This document shows, in pieces, positions 33,601-46,638 of a stretch of DNA of 64,000 nt. The notes below the pieces were generated by a model, which made no database searches, had not been told where the DNA came from, and saw nothing but the letters and a program-made list of their open reading frames with translations. The stretch spans positions 33,954,559 to 34,018,558 of the forward strand of contig OY979718.1 of NCBI GenBank assembly GCA_963855995.1, written 5' to 3'. This stretch comes from Muricea muricata (lineage: Eukaryota; Cnidaria; Anthozoa; Malacalcyonacea; Plexauridae). The translations under genes were made by a program, and so were the position numbers. Every line of letters begins with the position of its first letter. The first letter of the stretch is position 1.

Positions 33601-35340
33601 CTAATTTGTGACGTCATCTTCTTGCGCATTCGAAATGAGACTTAGCAAACAAAGAATATCTCTTAAAAAGCCGGCAGTATTTACGCAACCTTTGCACATT
33701 TATGCACTTAGAAGATTTCTACATTTTTGTAAAGTTTGAATACTAACTTGTGCTTCTTAGTTAATAGGATATATGATTTTCTATGATCAATCTGGAATTC
33801 ATTGTGTGCATGAGAAGAAGACATCACAAGTTATTTGCATGTTTTGAACATTGAATCTCTGGGGAAAGAGAGAAGTCATTGAAAAACTAAAAATTCCTTG
33901 TTCGTTTACTTTGATATTATTTTTAATTGAGATTAAGACAAGATAAACGGTTTTTGATCGTAATGCTCCCGTAAGAGGAAAAATGACGAAATTCAATTTA
34001 ATTCAATAAATAAAGTCGACCGTTTCAAGGCTCTTTGATCGTCGAAAAGTTACCACTGGGGGGGGGGGGCGTGTAATACAATATAATAAACTGATTAAAC
34101 CAAAACTGATAAAATGTAAACAAAAAGGCAGGTCTGTGACATTAGTCTCACAGTCTGTTAAAAGCGTATATCTACCAAGGTAATAAGGTATAAGAACGTA
34201 CCGTATATAATTCAAAGATCCGCATTATTTTTCCAAAATACGTTGGCATATTCGTTACCCCAAAACGTCTTAAAAATGACCTGAAACGCCTTCCACTTTC
34301 CTCAACAAGCCCCCTATCTCTTTTCGACACAGCAAACATATCTGGATTCTGGGAAGCCCTGGTCCATAAACAGCATACCCCAGGAATTGTCTTCAACTTG
34401 TGCCACGTTAGGTAGACATTTCTCGCGTATAGCAACATTCCAATGAATCAGGATGGTTGGTTGGAATTTTAACGTATTCTGCACGAATAAATATGATCTA
34501 ATATCCATAACTCTTTCGTTTAACAAATTTGGAGGACAAGGTCGCAAGAAGTAAGCGCTATGACAAGCAAAAAAACGCGACAATGCAAGAGTCAGTTAGA
34601 GTACACAGCACAGAAGATTGCATTTAAAAACGATATGTTGGTCAAGAGTGACAAAGTACTCGCGTCATCATATTGGACCATTGCATTGCTAATGAAGTTC
34701 GGCGATTAAGGTATTTTTATGAGGTCCACTCGATCAGATGAAAATTTAACAAACAGAAAATACTTGGTGTAATATGATATCGAAAAACGTAAAAAAAACT
34801 TTGTTATGAGCAGAATTAAGTATGCGCAGAACGGACTTTACATCATCGTTAAACATGTAGGCTTCAATATTCCTCCATCACTATTTCAGCACCTTAATGC
34901 TGTATGTTAAGGAAACTGAGAGACGTTCTCAAGCTCTTGCAAGCTCTTGCAAGCACCGTCGTGGCTGTGTGGCAAGCAACGATGCAAACCAAGACCTGTT
35001 GCGAACAGAGCATATAGAGACTGGCCAAACATGGCCATTGGCCAAATAAATCCTAGTTCAGCTGTATGGAGTAATACACTATATATACAACCCCGAAGAC
35101 ATTAATAGATATTATTTAAAAAGACATTTCATTCCCTAAATATAATTCGATTAAGCTAGCCAAAAACTTTAAATAGATATCGCCGTCCATCGTATCGCCT
35201 GCAGAAAATCAACAGGGTTAGAAAGCGTTTATAATACTGCAGTTTAAATACTTGAATAAAGCCTAGATCAATTGACTTTAGATGCTATTTTATATTTTGA
35301 GGCATGAAAACTGCTTTGATCAGCTCGTAATTTTCATCCA
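30651..35340. other. Long stretch without a supported gene
   Basis: It contains a three-copy tandem repeat of about 15 bases (AAGGGCTTAACTTG, 30757-30800) and a G-run near 34058. The longest open frames (33028-33372 plus, 34583-34172 minus) show no domain. The minus frames at 34583-34172 are long and overlapping and might be one broken gene, but I do not recognise it. Confidence 0.35.
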
Positions 35341-35557
35341 GATCATCAGGGTAGCAGGAGGGGGGGATTATCCATAAACAAGATATTTTTCTGTTTTCTC
35401 ACTTTAATCGCTGGTCAAGTTTCGATAAAGCTTCCACCATAACAACTTGGTTCCACGAATCCGCCTTCTCTCCTCTCGCATCATGAACTTAACAACGCAA
35501 TTAAAAGAGGCCATTACAAAGCCCCATCCGCGAGACCATCTCAAATTACGACAAGCA

Positions 35558-37450
35558 GGCAACTTAAGGAAATACAAAATAAAACAAATTCCGAAAATAG
35601 ACATCTTGTATTCCTGATATTCAAGAAAGAACAAGAAAACGACGGAGTCTGTGATATTTCGTCTTTTTTCCAAAGACATTGTCAAACCAATAGATTAGAT
35701 TAAAAACAGGCTGTGCTATATATCTACAAAGTTGGCAAGCTGTAGTTAGCCAATCAGGTGAAAAACATTAATGCTAGCAATGCGTGGGTAGATGTAGCGT
35801 TACAAAAATAGAGATAATTGTTTGCTGGCTTTGAGTCCACAATTTAACTCTGGCAATTTAAGTTTTATGAGTAGCGCTTTAATTTTAGTATAAGCAACTG
35901 ATTAGGATTGTTATATTTACATGAATACAAGATTTTAGAATTGGTGTAGACCAAGGAAGTAGGACAATGCATTTTGTCGGAAAACTCTTCAGAGCTGTCA
36001 AGATCCGGAAATGTATTTAAGTTGGCTAGGTAGAGAGCGATGCAATCAAATCAATTCCTTCGGAACTTTTTTCACAGGGCTATAAATTTGTTTCTTTTGA
36101 TGTTGAATCTTTATTTACTAATGTTCCTTTACACAGGACTATAAATATCGTTTTAGACCGCATTTATAACAAAAAACTTATCGATACTAGCTTAATCCGG
36201 AAACACACTTTGAAAAAACTCATCCATGATTCGTGCACCAAAACTATATTTTCCTGCAACGGTACTCTTTATGAACAATTAGACGGCGTTTCTATGGGTT
36301 CTTCATTAGACCCAGTTTTGGCAAACATAATATTGTCTGAGTTTGAAAGTGTTATAGTATCAGAACTAGTTAACTCCGGCGTCATAAAATTCTATAGAAG
36401 GTATGTTGATAACACAATACTCTTAATCCGGCCAAGCGATATCCAATTCGATCGTGTTAGACAAATTTAACAGTTTCGACAAAAACTTAAAATTTATCTT
36501 CGATGACTTTCCGGACGGCCATGTCCACTTTTTAGATTTAAAAATTACTAAAGACGGCATTGATATTTTCCGCAAAAACACTCACACCGGCCAGGACACA
36601 AACTTTTCTAGCTTCGAACCTTTCAGCCGTAAAGTTTCTTGGATAAATTCTTTCTTTTGTCGCGCTTCTAAGATTTGTTCTAACACTACGCTATTTAATA
36701 ATCAAATCAACAAGATCAAACGTTTTATGTCCTGGAATGGTATTCCGACTAAAGTAAGAAATTTCCTCATCAAGGAACTCAAAGCCAAACTCTGTAATGA
36801 TAACAACATCATATTACATGGAAATAATGATAATGATGATTCGGTACCCAAAATCTGGTTAAAATTACCGTATTTAGGACGACAAAGTGAATTCCTCGTT
36901 AAAAACTTGATCCGAAAAGTACGCCGAAGTCTCAAAATCCATGTTAAAATTGTTGTCGTTTACCAAACAAAAAAGACACCTTTCTTTCAACCTAACAAAG
37001 ATAAAATTTCGGATTCTAATAAGGCCAATGTTGTTTATGAATTTTCGTGCCCTGGATGCGGTCATTCTTATATAAGCAAAAATGAACGCTCTTTGGAAAC
37101 GAGACTTTCTGAACATGCTAACATCAACTCTTACAAAACTAGCGCAATCACACAACACTTACTCAACTGTCCTGACGCTCTCTACCTAGCCAACAATACA
37201 TTTCCGGATCTTGGCAGCTCTGACGAGTTTTCCGACAAAATGCATTGTCCATCAATGTTCTTCACCTGATTGGCTAACTACAGCTTGCCAACTTTGTAGA
37301 TATATAGCACAGCCTGTTTTTAATCTAATCTATTGGTTTGACAATGTCTTTGGAATAAAGAATAAATATCACCGACTCCGTCGTTTTCTTGTTCTTTCTT
37401 GAATATCAGGAATACAAGATGTCTATTTTCGGAATTTGTTTTATTTTGCA
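35558..37450 (+). mobile_element. Penelope-like element with inverted terminal arms
   Basis: The right arm (37185-37450) contains the end of the coding region and the following 180 bases. Its reverse complement is found at 35558-35785 and 35966-36040, split by an unrelated segment of about 180 bases. Direct or inverted LTR-like repeats are typical of Penelope-like elements. The coding part between them is truncated at its 5' end. The minus-strand ORF 35685-35404 is mostly the arm read backwards. Confidence 0.75.
36050..37269 (+). pseudogene. Penelope-like reverse transcriptase with GIY-YIG endonuclease
   Basis: RT motif A is seen as VSFDVESLFTNVPL (about 36090-36130), motif B as DGVSMGSSLDPVLANI (about 36280-36330) and motif C as YVDN (36403-36414), where the second catalytic Asp has become Asn. 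A frameshift near 36465 joins the second frame, with HFLDLKI and the thumb/linker. The C-terminal GIY-YIG domain reads YEFSCPGCGHSYISKNERSL, then ETRLSEH (about 37037-37107), with Ser where Gly is usual. The N-terminal RT palm is missing, so this is a 5'-truncated, inactive copy. Confidence 0.85.
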
Positions 37451-38686
37451 TCTCAAATTACCTGAGTGGAAAGAAAATATTCACTGTAATAAATATGTGG
37501 CATTGTTGCTGGCGCAAAAAGCTTGATCAAGAATCATCCTACCTCTGAGCTTACGCCTTTTGTCTTATCACACCGTTCGGCATATACAAATTCAACTGCA
37601 TGCTTTTCGGCACATGCGGGTGCGAGAACGAAGCATCAAATTTAACAAGAATTTACAACAAGCGTCACCGAAGTGAATACCGTGGCAACATTTAAAAGGC
37701 AAATACAGCAAATATGATTCATGTTCTGTCGCTGGATTTAGGTCTCAGTTTTTAATGCCTATACAAAATGTCGCATCCATGGAGAAGTGACTCTACTATA
37801 CAAAAGCAATTGAAGTTCCTTCTTGGATAAGGAGATGTCACGCTTACAAAACTTAATAGAGCATCGAGATTGAAGAAGTCACGAGTTAAAGCACGAACAC
37901 AACAATAAACAAAACAAGAACGCTATTCCGGTAATAAGGAAATGAGATGTTATTGGGAACATTAGCGAATACAAAGGATGGAGCTGGGACAGTTCGCCAC
38001 ATTTTAACAAACCGTAGAGGTAAAGTAGATGTAAAAGTTGTTGGGAAAGCCGTCAATCAAGAAGGTTGTGCTGAATGTGGTCAAAAACGGACTGGAGAAA
38101 ACGCGATGAAACATACTTTTAAAACCGGATGTGGATGCAATTGTGAAAAACAAATTAAGGTCAATTTGTTTCCTCAGCCGCCTGAAGAAATCAACAAGCC
38201 AATCTATCAAAAAACACCATGGTCGCAAGACACTATCATATTGGCAGTCATTGTGTCTTGGATGTGAAAACATGAGCCCTATTTCCCATTCTGGTAGCAA
38301 TGGCAGCCGAAAAAGACATGAAATTCACCTCATTTTTACACTTGATTTGCACTGTTTACTTCCTTGGCATCAATTAATTATGAAAGCTTTAAAGCTACAT
38401 TTATATTTACCTATCTTAGTCTAGCATGCTCAGATATTGATAGCATTCGACTTCTGTGTTTTACTGTTTTTGAAAATCCTGTGTATTTGTTTTAATATTA
38501 ATTGTTGTCGCGTTTATATTGCGATTTACATTTTTGTTTGCAGTTTGTTTTGATCAAATTCATCTAACTCGGTTCTCGTAAACGTTTCTTAAAATTATAG
38601 TCCTTATAATTATTGTTTAATTTTGTTACTTGTTAGATTGGTATTTGATAACAATGCTAGCGGTTTTTCGTTACATTATTGCTATT
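37451..38686. other. No supported gene; one unexplained ORF
   Basis: Mostly noncoding. An open frame at 37947-38267 (plus) encodes 106 residues with a CAEC and a CGCNC motif and a proline-rich middle (FPQPPEEINKP). It has no recognised family and could be chance or an exon. Confidence 0.3.
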
Positions 38687-38782
38687 CTTGACTTTTATGT
38701 CAGCCATGTTGGTGGTGCAGTACAAAATAATATTTTGTATGTTCAGCGTAGGCGAATACCAAGAGATTGGTTGCAAGTCAAG
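38687..38782. mobile_element. Short inverted-repeat element in the 3' flank of the PARP gene
   Basis: Bounded by CTTGAC and GTCAAG, containing GCCATGTTGGTGG and AGAGATTGGTTGCAA, similar to the insertion at 10255-10380. It lies about 20 bases past the PARP stop, so it is probably in the 3' UTR. Confidence 0.4.
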
Positions 38783-38803
38783 AAAAATAATAAAACATAA
38801 ACA

Positions 38804-39186
38804 TTACTGGTTACCATATTCAAAAGTTATTAAATATTCTGGATAGCATTGGGAATCTTGAAATATGACAAAAATTGTGGGATTAGATGTGTTGTCAACA
38901 ACTGAATCAAAGAGCAAACTTGGATTATTTTGGTCATTCTTTGAAGGCGGTGCTTTCATCCCTCTGCTGCCTTTGGTAAAATCCCCAACTAAGACTTTGA
39001 CAACATACATTTGATAGGACTTTAAACTTGCTTCTAGACGCGGTGGAGATACTCGACCCAGTCGTACTGCTCGACACGGTGATGCTATTCTGCGAAAACC
39101 AATTTTCGCCCCTTGCTCGTCGGCGCAATATTTAAGTGAATAAGAAGATTTCTTTGCGAAGTAAACTCCATTGCCATAATCTGTAC
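38804..39186 (-). CDS. PARP14-like: PARP14-like gene, last exon (catalytic C-terminal half)
   Basis: Begins after a CTTACAG acceptor at 39187. It encodes DYGNGVYFAKKSSYS (with the triad tyrosine), about 25 extra residues, then VKVLVGDFTKG, LLFDSVVDNTSNPTIFVIF and the end PEYLITFEYGNQ. The stop is at 38804-38806. In PARP14-type enzymes the third triad position is hydrophobic, not Glu, which limits them to mono-ADP-ribosylation; the strand ending YLITF fits that group. The junction to 50387 is in phase (Ser-Gly-Thr-Asp). The frame is fully open over 127 codons, so the gene looks functional. Confidence 0.85.
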
Positions 39187-39337
39187 CTGTAAGAGTTTAA
39201 TAACATGCGTTTCAAGTTCTGAAGTTTCAAGACATGTAAAATAACGAACAATTACGTATGCTACATTGGATGCTCAAAACAACTGATAGAACAATTACAG
39301 CTCTAAAATAATTGACTCCGAATAATCTTACTATGAT

Positions 39338-39385
39338 TTAATGTCGACATTTCGACTAATATACAATCATCATCAAGATACTCAT
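39338..39385 (-). ncRNA. Hammerhead-like ribozyme motif, degenerate
   Basis: On the minus strand: TTGATGA (C to T at the first core base), a stem II GATT/AGTC, an intact GAAA, then the palindrome ATGTCGACAT as helix III. Such motifs are known in Penelope-like elements. Confidence 0.5.
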
Positions 39386-40144
39386 GAATGCTAAAGCTAA
39401 AATTACAAAAAAATATACATTACAAACAAAGCAGTCAAATACAGCAGTCAAAAGCAATCAAATTCAATCAAAAGAAGTCCCAATAACATCACTCATTATA
39501 ACGAGTCAGACAACATACCGAAAATTTAGATTCGCTAACATTTCTGGGTAGACCAGAAACTACATTGCTTGCCAATTGTACAAAGAAACTTCGGCGTCTA
39601 ATTAAACACCCAGTTAAATTTGTCACCCCATGGAATACCACCACCACCAATGCCTTTCTTAGTATGAAAGATATATTACCCCCAAACATCTCCAAACCTC
39701 AGTTGTGTACAAATTCACCTGTCCTGGACTCTTGGTTGCTCAAGCAGTCCAGCTATTATCTTGCCAGACAGACAGATTCCTGCACAGTAGAATTAAAGAG
39801 CATTGCTACTCTAATAACTCCGAAATCTATAAATACATTTATTCTTGTGATGATTTTAGCTTAAACTCAAATTTCCTGTTGAGTTTGCCTTTCAACGAAT
39901 TATCCCAGCTAACACAAACTATAATGGAAAGCATTGCAATCATTGATATAAATCTAAAATAAACATCCATATATTATTGCACAAAGAAGCCTTTCATGTC
40001 AACATACATAAACCCATACTCAACCATGGAAGTAAAGCCTCTAAGGAACTAATCATATTTAATTAATTAAGTTACGTTGAAATACATATAAGACTTGCTT
40101 AGTTTGTAATGTATATAGTTTGTAATTTTATCTTAGCAATAATA

Positions 40145-40200
40145 AGTATCCTGATGATGACTTCAAATTAGTCGAATATATCGTTGATATTAGGTCATAG
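40145..40200 (+). ncRNA. Hammerhead-like ribozyme motif, degenerate
   Basis: CTGATGA (40151-40157), stem II GACT/AGTC with a 7-base loop, GAAT where GAAA is expected, then an ATATC/GATAT helix III. It is in inverted orientation to the motif at 39338-39385. Confidence 0.5.
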
Positions 40201-40337
40201 TGAAATTATTCGGAATGGTTACCGAAAATTACAGCTTTTGTACGAGCTTTTATAGTATAGGTATTACTGTCCGGTCCGTATGGGGTGGGAAGTAATTAGT
40301 ATTCAAGATGGCGGCGGAATGCTGACGTAATCGATAA

Positions 40338-40390
40338 CGCGTGCGAGGATGTGCGCGTGCGAGGATGTGCGCGCGCGAGGGTGTGCGTAC
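40338..40390. repeat. GC-rich tandem repeat
   Basis: Three imperfect copies of a 16-base unit around GCGAGGATGTGCGCG, in an otherwise AT-rich setting. Confidence 0.6.
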
Positions 40391-40505
40391 AAAAGTCGGA
40401 CGTCTGCGAAAGCATAGAAATCTGATTGGTTTTCAGTTATCCTATTAACAGTATAAAACGAGTCTTACTACATAAAGGCCATATTCTCGGCTGCAATTTC
40501 GTTCA

Positions 40506-40652
40506 GTTTTGTTCCCCCCTCACGGGGAATACTTTCCAACCAGCAAAATCTATTGATTATTGTGTGTAAAATTCAAATTCACTTGTTGTAATGTTCACAA
40601 ACCTGCAGTTTTGTAGTACAACACCGCCAAAGTTTTGCAAAATCAACACATT
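40506..40652 (+). repeat. Left inverted repeat of Academ-like element
   Basis: Matches the reverse complement of 47347-47491, including CACTTGTTGTAATGTTCAC and the following CTGCAGTTTTGTAG block. Confidence 0.85.
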
Positions 40653-40885
40653 TCAAACTGGTCCGCCTCTATTTTGTTTCTATGAAACTTCATGTAATAT
40701 CGAGTTTTACGCACTGGATTGTGCCATTTTGCATTTTCTAACATCAAGTTTTCTGAACTTTCCGCTGAATTATTTGGCTTAATTTTGCACTGATAATTTG
40801 CATTTTGGCGAGAATTCATCGAGACCAATTTTTTTTTGTTTAAGTTGTACTTCTTAAATGTTTTTAAACTTTGTGGCTATGCTTT

Positions 40886-43800
40886 ATGGCAGAACAAACA
40901 ACTAAATCGCGTTGCTTGATTCATTTTGATGGGAAGCGTGGCCCTCTGACTGCTTTTACTGACGTTTCCTTTAAAAAGTTTTTACTTTTTCGAGAACAGT
41001 GGGTAGCGCTTGACGGTGAACAAAAAAAAGTGGCGGAAAAATCACTCAGTGTTGTAAAAGACGCAGAGATACCAACGAATCCAGAAAACCTTTATTACCA
41101 CAGAGAATGCTATTCCAAATTTACTAATAAATCTTTAGTTACACACGCAAAACGCCGATGTGAAAAAAACGAAGGATTCAACAAAATATCAAATATTGCA
41201 AACGAGACCTTACCCTCCACCAATGATGAAACACAAGTACCTGAAAAGTTTCTTAGATCATCTACTGATGAAACTGTGCGCGTGAAACCCAGAAACCCAC
41301 ATGCGCTACCACCTACATGCATCATATGTGGCAAAGAAAATCATTACATCACGGATTCAGTAAGAATTTATATATCATCGTTTATATATTTATCGCTTAT
41401 TTTCAATGCAAATTAGTTCTAATTAGCAATTTCTAATCTTTTTAATACAGATTAGCAAAAAGCGCAAATTTGACAAGCTTATCTCGTCTGAAACATTTGA
41501 TGGGGGGAAATTGAGAGAGGCTGCAAAGAGAAAGGCGGACCAACGTATTCTGATAAATATCGAAGGAAAGGACTGTGTGGCACTTGAGGTAAAGTATCAT
41601 ACGGTTCATACCCATTGTTACAAAAAATACACCAGATGTGTTATGAACACTGAAGAAATAAAGAGTGACGTACAAAGTGACTGTAAGTACCAACGTTCGT
41701 TTAATATCTTCACTGAGGAGTTTGTGATGACGAAAATTATCAAAGGTCAAAAAATTTACGATATGAAGAGAGTGAAGGCAGAATTTGACAAAACTGTTGC
41801 ACGCATTGAGAATTTAGATGCATCAAGCTACAAAACATATCGCTTGAAAAGAAGATTGAAAAATACATTTCCCCAGCTTGTGTTCCATAGTCCCAAAGCA
41901 CGAAGTCGGAGTGACATTGTGTTCGCAAAATGTTTGGATACAGGAAAGGTTGCAGAGACATTTATGTAGCAAGAACAGCTATAGGAGGCATCGGATACTG
42001 AGGAGGAGAATGAGGATAGGAATGAAACTGAACGAAATGCTACCTCTGCTAATCACAGATCGTCGTTGAAAGAAATGTATTTCTCTGCACTATCTCTGAG
42101 AGAAATCTTTCGTGATTGTACAGCAAAGCATTGGTATACCACGTGGCCACCAGTTGCAGCTGATATCAACGTTGCTAATGTAAAAAAGTTAGTTCCTCCC
42201 GTCATATTCAATTTTTTTGCTTGGGCACTCGGGTTTTCAGATGAACCCGAAGAATCAAAGTACGTAAACTTAGAGGACGATCGCTCTTTAAAGTTGTTTT
42301 CTGTTTGTCAGGATCTCCTGTACATTTTTAGTAGTGGTAGAACGCAAACACCAAAATCGCTTGCATTGGCCATGGCGGTAAGACAGATATCGGGATGTTC
42401 AAACTTGATAACTCTCCTAAACGGATTTAGTCATTGCGTATCCCTGTCATCAACAATGGCTTATGACACTGCGTTGGCGCAGTTGTCGTTAAATGCGTCA
42501 AATGTTATTCCGAAAGGGTTTATAGCAGAGCATCACGTTAATGTTGTTTACGACAACATCGATTTCGGGGAAGAGGCCGGAAAACAAACCCACGTAACCA
42601 ACAGGATCATCATCCAAGAAATTACCTCACAAAATAATGATGACAACAATGGAGAGACAACAGTGATTAAGAAGACCCAACGATCGCTAAAGGTGCCTGA
42701 CATTACGTTAAAGCCTTACAGTATTGGAGTGAAAAAGACATATGTATTTAATATTCCAGATAGTATCGAACATTATGGTGAAAATTCGACAACAAAACTT
42801 TCACTAAAAACTGATCTAGCATACGTATTAGTAAAGATGTTAAATGATTACGAGGAAAGTCCCCTTCCAGGATGGACTGGGTTCAACATTATGCTTTACG
42901 AAGCTGAAATACCAAAGGAATCAAGAATTGGTTACCTCCCTGTGACGATAATTCGCCTACTGAATACTCGACTATAAACGCAATCCTAGAAAATGGTGTT
43001 AACATTGCAAACGCCCTACAATTAGATCATATCGTGAGGGTTTTTGACGAGGAGGTATATTCGAAGGTGCAGCAAGTGAGATGGAAAAACGAACTATTTT
43101 ACAACAAGCTGATCGTGCGCTTAGGAGAGTTTCATACCATTATGTCCTTCCTGTCGGCAATATCAAGACTATTTGAAGATGCAGGGCTGAAGGTAAAGTA
43201 TTTTTAAATCTATTTGGAGTATTTATAAAATTAATACTCGCCGAAATAGAATGTATATAAAAAATGCAAATTGTCCTTTTATCTGTAGGATATACTAATC
43301 GAGTCAGAAATAGTGAGTGAGTGATCCATCATGGGCGTGCTTTCGGGCAAACACTACAATAGGTCAGTGTTCTGCCATAAGATAATGCATGAAGCTTTCC
43401 AGCGTCTGCGATTCGACACCTTTCTGGACAGCTTGGACGTCGTTGAACAAGAAGCAATTCGGACATTTGTAGAAACTATGGGAGATGACTTTCCGAAGCA
43501 ACAATATAAAGACCAGCTTTTAAGTCAGGAGTTCGAGACTATATGTGATAAATACGAATCATTTGTGGAAGAAACGTCGCGTAAATCGAAAACATTTGCA
43601 TTTTGGAGTATATATCTTAAAATGACAGGTATATGTTTAATTTTAATACAAAAAAACTTAACAATTAATAATTCATTAGTAACTCATAAGGAAAACACAA
43701 AGGAAACCACAACCGTGGCAGTGATTTATGAGAAACACTAGTGGCATTATATAATGTCACATGCATGCATTAGTACTCGTTTTTTAAGACATTCAAAACA

Positions 43801-46638
43801 CTTGTAGTTCATGTTTTATGCGACATAAAACACTCCTCGTTTTTAAAGTAGTACATAAAGAGCCTTAATAGATTAACAGGAGGAGTCATTCTAATACCAG
43901 CAGTCATTCGATTTAGAGCCACCTTTAAGATTCAGGTTTGAAGATTAGGGTCAATGTTTCAAGGTTTATCTAAATGACACAATTGAGGCCGTTTTTCACA
44001 TTTAGATGTGCTCTATAAAACATGGAGTATTTCCTTGTTTACTGGGCACTCGAGTAGAACTGATGATTTTGAAAAACGAAATGTGGTACACAATGTGCAA
44101 GTGGAAAACGCCCTTTAAGGAGGCGGGTTTGCCATTCGTCATTGTCTCAATCTCCTCTTGCTTTTTATTTTGTTTTAACCAGAACTAAATGTACTTTAAA
44201 ATAGGTATATTGTTGATGTTCATCCGCGCAACAAGACAGATAGATTGGGAGCTCCATTTACCGACATTTAGGCAAATGCTTCCCTGGTTCTTCTTTTCTA
44301 ATAAAACCAACTATGCAAGATACGGAGCAGCTTACTGGTTGGAAATGATGTCTTTGGATAAGACACACCCAGGTAAGGAGTGAAGTAAAATGGGTTTTAA
44401 GATGTTGCATGTCTATTTTTTGCTGTTGCCGGGTTCTCATGCTTTTTCTGTGGATGCAGCCCGTACGTCTAGCCTGTAAACACATCATGCATACAACTAA
44501 TACTGTTCACTTGAATCAACAGCAATTCAACTTGATATATATGTCAAGAAGTCTTGATATATATGTCATGATATATACGCCATTCAGCGTCAAAGTCATC
44601 ATGCTTTCTCTGGCATTGCATGCGACCAGACGATAGAGCAGACAGTGAACCGTGATGCAAAAACCAAAGGAGGCTTGACTGGCTTCACATTGAATCGTGG
44701 TGCAGTGCCCCGATGGCTTCTTTCACAGTCCGAGAGAGCGGCGATAACCAAACAATGCAAAAGCTTAGCAGGAATGGAGTGCAAGCCAAGGTATGACCTA
44801 ACAACACTCGTAAAAAATGTTATATACCTGTACTCATATTTCGCGCACGAAAGTATTTCTCTTTGGTTACAAAAAAAGCAACCTAAACATGTTCTTAATC
44901 GTGTTAATACGGTTGTGATTTCAATATATTTTTTTGATTGTAGAAAACGCAAAGACCTCGATCTTACTAAATGCGAGCGCTACGAGAAGTCAGTACAAAA
45001 TGTCATAACTACCGTTTCTACGATGCTAAACCCGTTTGATACAGAGCGAAATAGCCTAGTATCGTTAGCAAGTGGATTTGTCGTTGATGACAATGTTGCT
45101 GATAGTTTTCTAGAAGCAGAACAGAGTAGAGAGAATCAATTTTTGGATTTTGTTCAAAACAATCTGCTCAGTGAAGAACCAGATATCTTCCAACCAATTA
45201 CAAAAAACAAACTTTCAACTATCTTGAATACTAAAGCAGGTATTAAAAACAGCGCAGGCAAGGAAACTGAACTCAAAATGAGCAGAAATTTGTTTGCAAG
45301 ACTTTTGCTTGTTGCTAAAAGCCGGGACGTTGACATGCAAAATGTCCTGTCTTACTGCCTTGGTGCATATCCACTATCACTTGCCTCCGTGAATGGCAGT
45401 CTTCTAAAGACGGCGAAATCCAAATTGGCAGCCATACTGGAAAGTGAAAGTGGAAACCCACATGTCGACAAAATAGACATCGTTATAAAATTAGCTCAGG
45501 ATTGTCGTGCAAAAAGACTAGATTTTGTTGCCGACCGTTATCCTGCTCTGAGTATCAAAAACACCGAGCGAGCCAGACGCGCTACACAAGGAGTTCAACG
45601 AGTACACATCTATGGTCAAGATCAGAAAATCCCTAAACAATGGAAGAAATTTCTGAGTTCTGGAGAAAACAAAGAATCGTTGTTGGAATTCTTCATTAAA
45701 CATTGGACATCGTATAGGTCACAACAGTTTGGTTCTGTTTCTGTTTTGTGTGCAACATCGAAGGATAAATGTTATATTTACCAGCCTAGCCAAAATGAAG
45801 ATGACCCTGTGAGAACAGACTTGTTTCCAGTACTTGATAGCAACCATGAAGAGGCAGATACTCGCCTATTGTTACACGCCAAGCATGCAGCAAGCACGCA
45901 CGATACATTGATAATCAGAAGTCCTGACACCGATGTTCTGATGTTCTGACACCGATGTTCAGATCGTAATAGATGATAAAATATTTCAATTTTGCACTTA
46001 TTTAGGTTGCGATTCCACAAGCTCATTTCATGGAAAGGGGAAAATTACAGCTTGGAAAACACTATCTGACAATCCAGAATTTGCAGAAACCTTCAGCATG
46101 CTTGGCAACATGTTTCCACCTAGTCAGTCAACTCCACCGGCTTGTGTGTCTGATGTATGGTGATAAGACTGCAGTTAATACCAACGAATGCAGATATAAC
46201 CTTTTCAAATCAGGAAAATACTCAGATGATGTGTTACCACCAAATTCAGACTGTCTGTTGAACCACATTGAAAGAGCTAACTACCAAACAGCTGTGTGGA
46301 ATCAGTCCCTGTCCCCTCAACTGAACATTCCATCTCCTGCAGGCCATGGTTGGATATTGGACGGTGAATACAAGATCCTGTGGATGACACTTCCTGCCGC
46401 ACCTGATTCCCTCCTTGAAATTGTAAAGTGCACATGTAAGACAGGATGTAAAACCCAAAGATGTTCATGCGCTAAAGCTCAACTAAATTGTAGTGACTTA
46501 TGTTCTTGTGAAAGCTGCAGCAACGAGGTAGCAGTGCATGAAGACACAATCAAAACAGCAAGTGATGGGAATTTAGTGGGCAATAATGGCGATGTCAGTG
46601 ATGATGATGATGATGATGATGAGTTGCTAGTTATGTAA
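40886..46638 (+). pseudogene. Academ-like transposase with XPG/FEN-like motifs and Cys-rich end
   Basis: Start chosen at the ATG at 40886. Exons inferred from GT-AG borders and phase: 40886-41359, 41450-43192, 43289-43628, 44205-44372, about 44580-44790, 44944-45950, and about 46006-46638. The N-terminal part has ligand pairs such as CIICGK. Later come HYNRSV, FIRATRQIDWELHL, TVNRDAKTKGGLTGF, then HEEADTRLLLHAKHA, RSPDTDV and GCDSTSSFHGKGK, whose acidic residues are spaced like those of FEN1/XPG nucleases. The end has CTCKTGC, CSC and CSCESC ligands. Breaks: stops at 41967 and 41982, frameshift near 42945, stop near 43313, a short tandem duplication at 45930-45955 with loss of the segment between SPDTDV and GCDSTSS, and a frameshift near 46130. 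Otherwise it is well preserved. Confidence 0.65.

Larger units (their letters stand above)
39330..40215 (+). mobile_element. Second Penelope-like fragment with inverted hammerhead-bearing ends
   Basis: Lies in the last PARP intron. Matching inverted ends at 39316-39390 and 40140-40230 share TCATAGT, ATTATTCGG and hammerhead-like cores. Between them, 39540-39962 (plus, two frames) encodes the GIY-YIG end of a Penelope-like protein: YKFTCPG, then DRFLHSRIKEHCYSN and SCDDFS. The RT is absent. Confidence 0.65.

Noticed and set aside
34172-34583. Overlapping minus-strand ORFs as a host gene
   Set aside because: Two frames overlap without a recognisable motif; kept only as a note in the gap entry.
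35325-35385. Possible hammerhead on the minus strand (CTGATGATCTGGATGAAAA)
   Set aside because: The core words are present, but stem II would have only two or three base pairs and no clear stem I or helix III follows.
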